From the NCBI GenBank assembly GCA_020639075.1, contig JACKHI010000001.1, positions 558,001 to 622,000 on the forward strand: DNA of 64,000 nt, read 5' to 3'. Shown here one piece after another: positions 61,253-64,000 of the stretch. The stretch's first letter is position 1. Every line of letters begins with the position of its first letter. The translations under genes were made by a program, and so were the position numbers. A model generated the notes under the pieces. It was not told the DNA's origin. It was given only the letters and a program-made list of their open reading frames with translations, and did not search any database. Source of the DNA: Phycisphaerales bacterium (GTDB lineage: Bacteria > Planctomycetota > Phycisphaerae > UBA1845 > UTPLA1).

Positions 61253-61456
61253 TTAGCAGTTACAGGACTTGCAGAACTCTTCGATCTGCTTCTTCGCTTC
61301 GGCCTTTTCGATGCCGTAGCGCTCCTGAATCCGTCCCTCGAGCTCCGTCAATTTGCCATTGACGCGATCCAGGTCATCGTGCGTGAGCTTGCCCCACTTC
61401 TGCTGAACCTGTCCCTTGAGCGTCTTCCATTTGCCTTCGAGTTGGTCCGTGTTCAT
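61253..61456 (-). CDS. CsbD-family stress protein with Cys-rich tail
   Basis: A 67-residue protein starting MNTDQLEGKWKTLKGQ, then QQKWGKLTHDDLDRVNGKLT and GRIQERYGIEKAEAKKQIEE, the PF05532 pattern. Members are general-stress proteins of unknown mechanism. The tail FCKSCNC adds three cysteines, unlike most CsbD proteins, and could bind a metal or form disulfides. GGAG lies just before ATG 61456. A terminator follows the stop. Confidence 0.85.
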   Translation of the reverse strand: MNTDQLEGKWKTLKGQVQQKWGKLTHDDLDRVNGKLTELEGRIQERYGIEKAEAKKQIEEFCKSCNC

Positions 61457-61576
61457 TTTTGTCTCCATTTATTCGTCGTGGCGGGATTTTGTCTGAAGAC
61501 CGGCGACGGGTACCACGAGTGCTCCCGCCGCCGGTTTGTCGCATCTGACCGCGTTTTGACGCATGTCGATCGCCGG

Positions 61577-63028
61577 TTAGTCCGCTGCGGGGCCGCGCGA
61601 CATCGTGCCGGCTGCCGCATGGGACTTCCAATAGGGTTGAACGTTGAACTGCGTATGCGCCTGGTCATTCCAAGTCATGCTTGTCCATGACGGAAAGTTA
61701 TTCTCGTTGAACGATGGAATCTGATTGAAGCGATCCTTGGTCATGCGGACCACGCACGCGTCGTCCTTCATCTGAATCGCCGCGCACGGCACTGCCACGA
61801 GGCCGTCACGATCCGCGCAATCAACGATCAGGTATGCGACCTGTCCGGCGCTGGCGTCCACCACGGCGTCGTCGATCGTGCCAAGGGGTTCATTCTGCTC
61901 GTTCTTCAGTGGCCTGCCGAAGACTTCGGAGAGTTTCCTGACCTGGCTGACTGTCGCGACCTTGTCGGAGTTGCCGTGGGAGAGCATTGCGTCACTTTGC
62001 GTCGGCCATGCACTGTTCTTGAAGCCGGGGTTGTTCTCCAACTCCGCCTTCTGGACATCGAGAAAGACCTTGTCCTGGTTAACGCGATTGACGCTCGAGC
62101 ACGGAATGGCAAAGCGCTTCTCGCCGATGCCGAGCACGCCGCCATACGCAATCGCCGTGTAGACGACTTTGCCGTCCTGCGGATTGATCACGATTTCATC
62201 GACGTCGCCCAGATCCTGTCCCTGGCTGTTGGTCGCACTTGCGTCGAGGAGCTTTGACCCGAGAATCATCGAGCCGGGCTGGTTTCGTTTGACTGAGCTG
62301 CCCGTCTGCGTAGCCTGGTCGCGATCAGCGGCATTCGATTCGAGATTCGCCGCATGGTGGTTCGCGGCATTCGGGTCGTACTTCGTGCGAACGTGCGATT
62401 CATCGTTGCCTTCCGCGTCGCGATCCGAACCGTCATTGGGTACGAAGTGCCAAACGACGATTCGTTCGTAGTGACCGTCCGGACCGGCGCTGAATCGGTC
62501 ATCAGCGCCGTCATACCGATCGCGATTGCTTACAGTCGCGCCACCATACACACTGCGACCGCTTGCATCGATCATTGAGTTTCCGCGCGGGCTCCCGCGA
62601 TGCTGTCGGGTCGATCGACTGTGTTCGTTTGCGTTCCGCACGGCCTTGACATCGGCCGATTCGGCACACACGTAAACGTCCTTCAGCTTCGTGTTGTCAA
62701 CCAGGCAGGTCACGCGGTATTCAATTGAGCGAGGATCGTTTTGGGTGCTCGCGTTTCCGTTCACCTCGGTTGCGTCCTTCCCTCGCTCGGCGTCATTGCC
62801 GGCACGCTCCGCCGCGTCTGGAGAACGACATAGCGAAACCGCGATCGCGGCCCCTCCCGTGTGTTGCTCCGCCTTCTTGACAATGTCCGCCAGGGACCTT
62901 TTGCCTTGCTTAAGTTGCTGTGAGGCTTGCATCGCTTCAGAGCGTGACGGGATTCCCGCCCTCGCAACTGTGGCGAATAGCGCAACCGCTACGGCGCCCC
63001 CTGCAATCGTACGAATCACTGTGTTCAT
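61577..63028 (-). CDS. Secreted PRC-barrel protein
   Basis: A 483-residue exported protein. A signal peptide (NTVIRTIAGGAVAVALFATV, ARAG) is followed by a region with SLADIVKKAEQHTGGAAIAV, which recalls a PepSY/YpeB-like or Cu-binding domain, then an Asn/Asp/Arg-rich linker (about 150-270) with many short repeats. Two PRC-barrel units follow (about 280-350: ILGSKLLDASATNSQGQDLG, and about 365-450: VFGRPLKNEQNEPLGTIDDA). PRC domains bind RNA, quinones or act as stress-related barrels; no function can be stated. GGAGGAG precedes ATG 63028. Confidence 0.7.
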   Translation of the reverse strand: MNTVIRTIAGGAVAVALFATVARAGIPSRSEAMQASQQLKQGKRSLADIVKKAEQHTGGAAIAVSLCRSPDAAERAGNDAERGKDATEVNGNASTQNDPRSIEYRVTCLVDNTKLKDVYVCAESADVKAVRNANEHSRSTRQHRGSPRGNSMIDASGRSVYGGATVSNRDRYDGADDRFSAGPDGHYERIVVWHFVPNDGSDRDAEGNDESHVRTKYDPNAANHHAANLESNAADRDQATQTGSSVKRNQPGSMILGSKLLDASATNSQGQDLGDVDEIVINPQDGKVVYTAIAYGGVLGIGEKRFAIPCSSVNRVNQDKVFLDVQKAELENNPGFKNSAWPTQSDAMLSHGNSDKVATVSQVRKLSEVFGRPLKNEQNEPLGTIDDAVVDASAGQVAYLIVDCADRDGLVAVPCAAIQMKDDACVVRMTKDRFNQIPSFNENNFPSWTSMTWNDQAHTQFNVQPYWKSHAAAGTMSRGPAAD

Positions 63029-63327
63029 CTTGAGACTCCTCCAATCCGTGGAATAACGGGACATTGGTTCATCACGGCGTTTCGTGTGCATCGCGTCCCG
63101 GTTTCGATGCATTCAAGTCGTGTAATAGAACATACGCGTGATCCGTAACACGTTCGTGAATGCACCATTAGTGATGATTTAGATACCGGACTTCGATGGT
63201 TTGCCGGATGGGGCGGGATGCAAGTCGGCAACTTTGTATACGCCTGACAGATTAGCACTCCTTCATCCGAGCGACACCAATCCGGGCACGAAGCGGAGGC
63301 CACTCTCGACACGCAAACGAAAAGCAA
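63029..63327. other. Intergenic region between the PRC-barrel and histidine-kinase genes
   Basis: About 300 bases with no gene seen; it should hold the promoter of the PRC-barrel gene on the minus strand. No clear terminator or operator was found. Confidence 0.4.
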
Positions 63328-64000
63328 TCACGCATGTCCATGCGAACGATCACCTTCGCCAACCGATGGGCGCCCCATTTCCGTCCCATCGTTCAATGGA
63401 AGCCGAACGGAGAACTCGCATCCGCCTTCCACCAGGTTACGCATTGAGATGGACCCACCGTGCCGCAACGCGACTGTCTTGGCGATGGCCAATCCAATGC
63501 CCCCATTCCCCGAGTGTTCCCCTGCGGGCTTAACTTTATGGAACAGTTCGAAGATCATCTCAGCGTGTTCCGCCGGGATCCCGGGACCATAATCCCTCAC
63601 GCTGATCTCAACGTGGCGTTTGTCTTCCGTCGGCGCCACCTGAACCGACACAGACTCGCGTTCAGGGGAATGTCGAACAGCATTCTGTAGCAGGTTCTGC
63701 ACCATTGATTGCAGCAAGTCAAAGTCGCCAGCCACGTTCAGGCCCGACGAAATGGCATCATCGGACAGACGCGGTACAATGCGAACATCTCGTTGTGATG
63801 CCTCGGCCTGAATCGAGCCGACGGCCATCATGACGACGTCCTCAACGTCCACGGGCATCGTGATCCGCTCGTCATCGCCGTAGCGGGCGTCCGCGAGAAT
63901 CAGGAAACCCTTCACGATGCCAAACATCCGCCGTGCCTCGTCGTCCACTACTTCTGCGTAATCCAACAGCGACGCGCCGTCCTCCGGTTCTTTCAGGCGC
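63328..64000 (-). CDS. Sensor histidine kinase, C-terminal part (partial at the window edge)
   Basis: The open frame continues to the right edge, so the N-terminus is missing. Visible are the end of the dimerisation helices (DEARRMFGIVKGFLILADAR) and the ATPase domain with LLQNAVRHSPERE (N box), SVRDYGPGIPAEHAEM (G1), FELFHKVKPAGEHSG (F) and GNGGIGLAIAKTVALRHGG (G2). The phospho-acceptor histidine lies outside the window. The PRC-barrel gene follows it about 300 bases downstream. No regulator is visible beside it. Confidence 0.85.
   Translation of the reverse strand, partial: RLKEPEDGASLLDYAEVVDDEARRMFGIVKGFLILADARYGDDERITMPVDVEDVVMMAVGSIQAEASQRDVRIVPRLSDDAISSGLNVAGDFDLLQSMVQNLLQNAVRHSPERESVSVQVAPTEDKRHVEISVRDYGPGIPAEHAEMIFELFHKVKPAGEHSGNGGIGLAIAKTVALRHGGSISMRNLVEGGCEFSVRLPLNDGTEMGRPSVGEGDRSHGHA

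Overview
The window looks like chromosomal DNA of a high-GC planctomycete, probably close to Phycisphaerae. This is an inference. The signs are repeated C-x2-C-G-Y-x-L-R-G / C-P-E-C-G zinc ribbons on membrane proteins, secreted proteins with dockerin-like or thrombospondin-type-3 calcium repeats, two tandem alpha/alpha-toroid (terpene-cyclase-like) proteins, and several families of short intergenic hairpin repeats of a kind common in planctomycetes. No rRNA, tRNA, CRISPR array, transposase or phage gene was recognised.

Layout. 1-8.5 kb is a surface-polysaccharide locus: an RfbC-type sugar epimerase (partial), an ABC-2 permease with its ATPase, a membrane-anchored jelly-roll protein, a methyltransferase, a GT-C glycosyltransferase with a fused C-terminal beta-sandwich, and a DUF354 glycosyltransferase-like protein. 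8.6-11.5 kb carries a secreted thioredoxin-fold protein and a MoxR/ChlI-type AAA ATPase. 11.7-16.2 kb, on the minus strand, holds a sodium:solute symporter followed by three paralogous small membrane proteins; a segment including the 3' end of the symporter gene has been duplicated inside this cluster. 16.4-22 kb holds a ribosome-hibernation factor, PEP carboxylase and a secreted beta-helix protein flanked by palindromic repeats. 22.7-35.5 kb is a second glycan locus: leftward asnB, GT2, a flippase-like protein and a large membrane protein, then rightward GT2, a methyltransferase, a membrane protein and two toroid proteins.

35.7-49.3 kb is mixed: an RDD protein, a TIM-barrel sugar isomerase, a secreted protein with a C-terminal sorting-like tail, a Maf/MptE-like protein followed by a nucleotidyltransferase/SPASM protein that has lost the radical-SAM cluster cysteines, a purine permease with adenine deaminase, an Rrf2 regulator, and a zinc-ribbon membrane protein.

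49.4-64 kb reads as an envelope/stress island: an AI-2E family transporter, a YqjD/YqjE-like operon, a four-PAS hybrid histidine kinase, a BON-MscS channel, three lipoproteins (one of only 53 residues), a DUF1328 peptide, a histidine kinase/response regulator pair, CsbD, a PRC-barrel protein and a further, partial histidine kinase. Two upstream regions in this island, ahead of the AI-2E gene and the hybrid kinase, share a palindrome TAAGCG-N2-CGCTTA with a conserved ACTCACT flank, suggesting a common regulator. The best leads are the cluster-less SPASM protein beside the Maf protein, the shared palindrome, the GT-C/carbohydrate-binding fusion with its twin domain three genes upstream, and the duplicated zinc-ribbon gene array.
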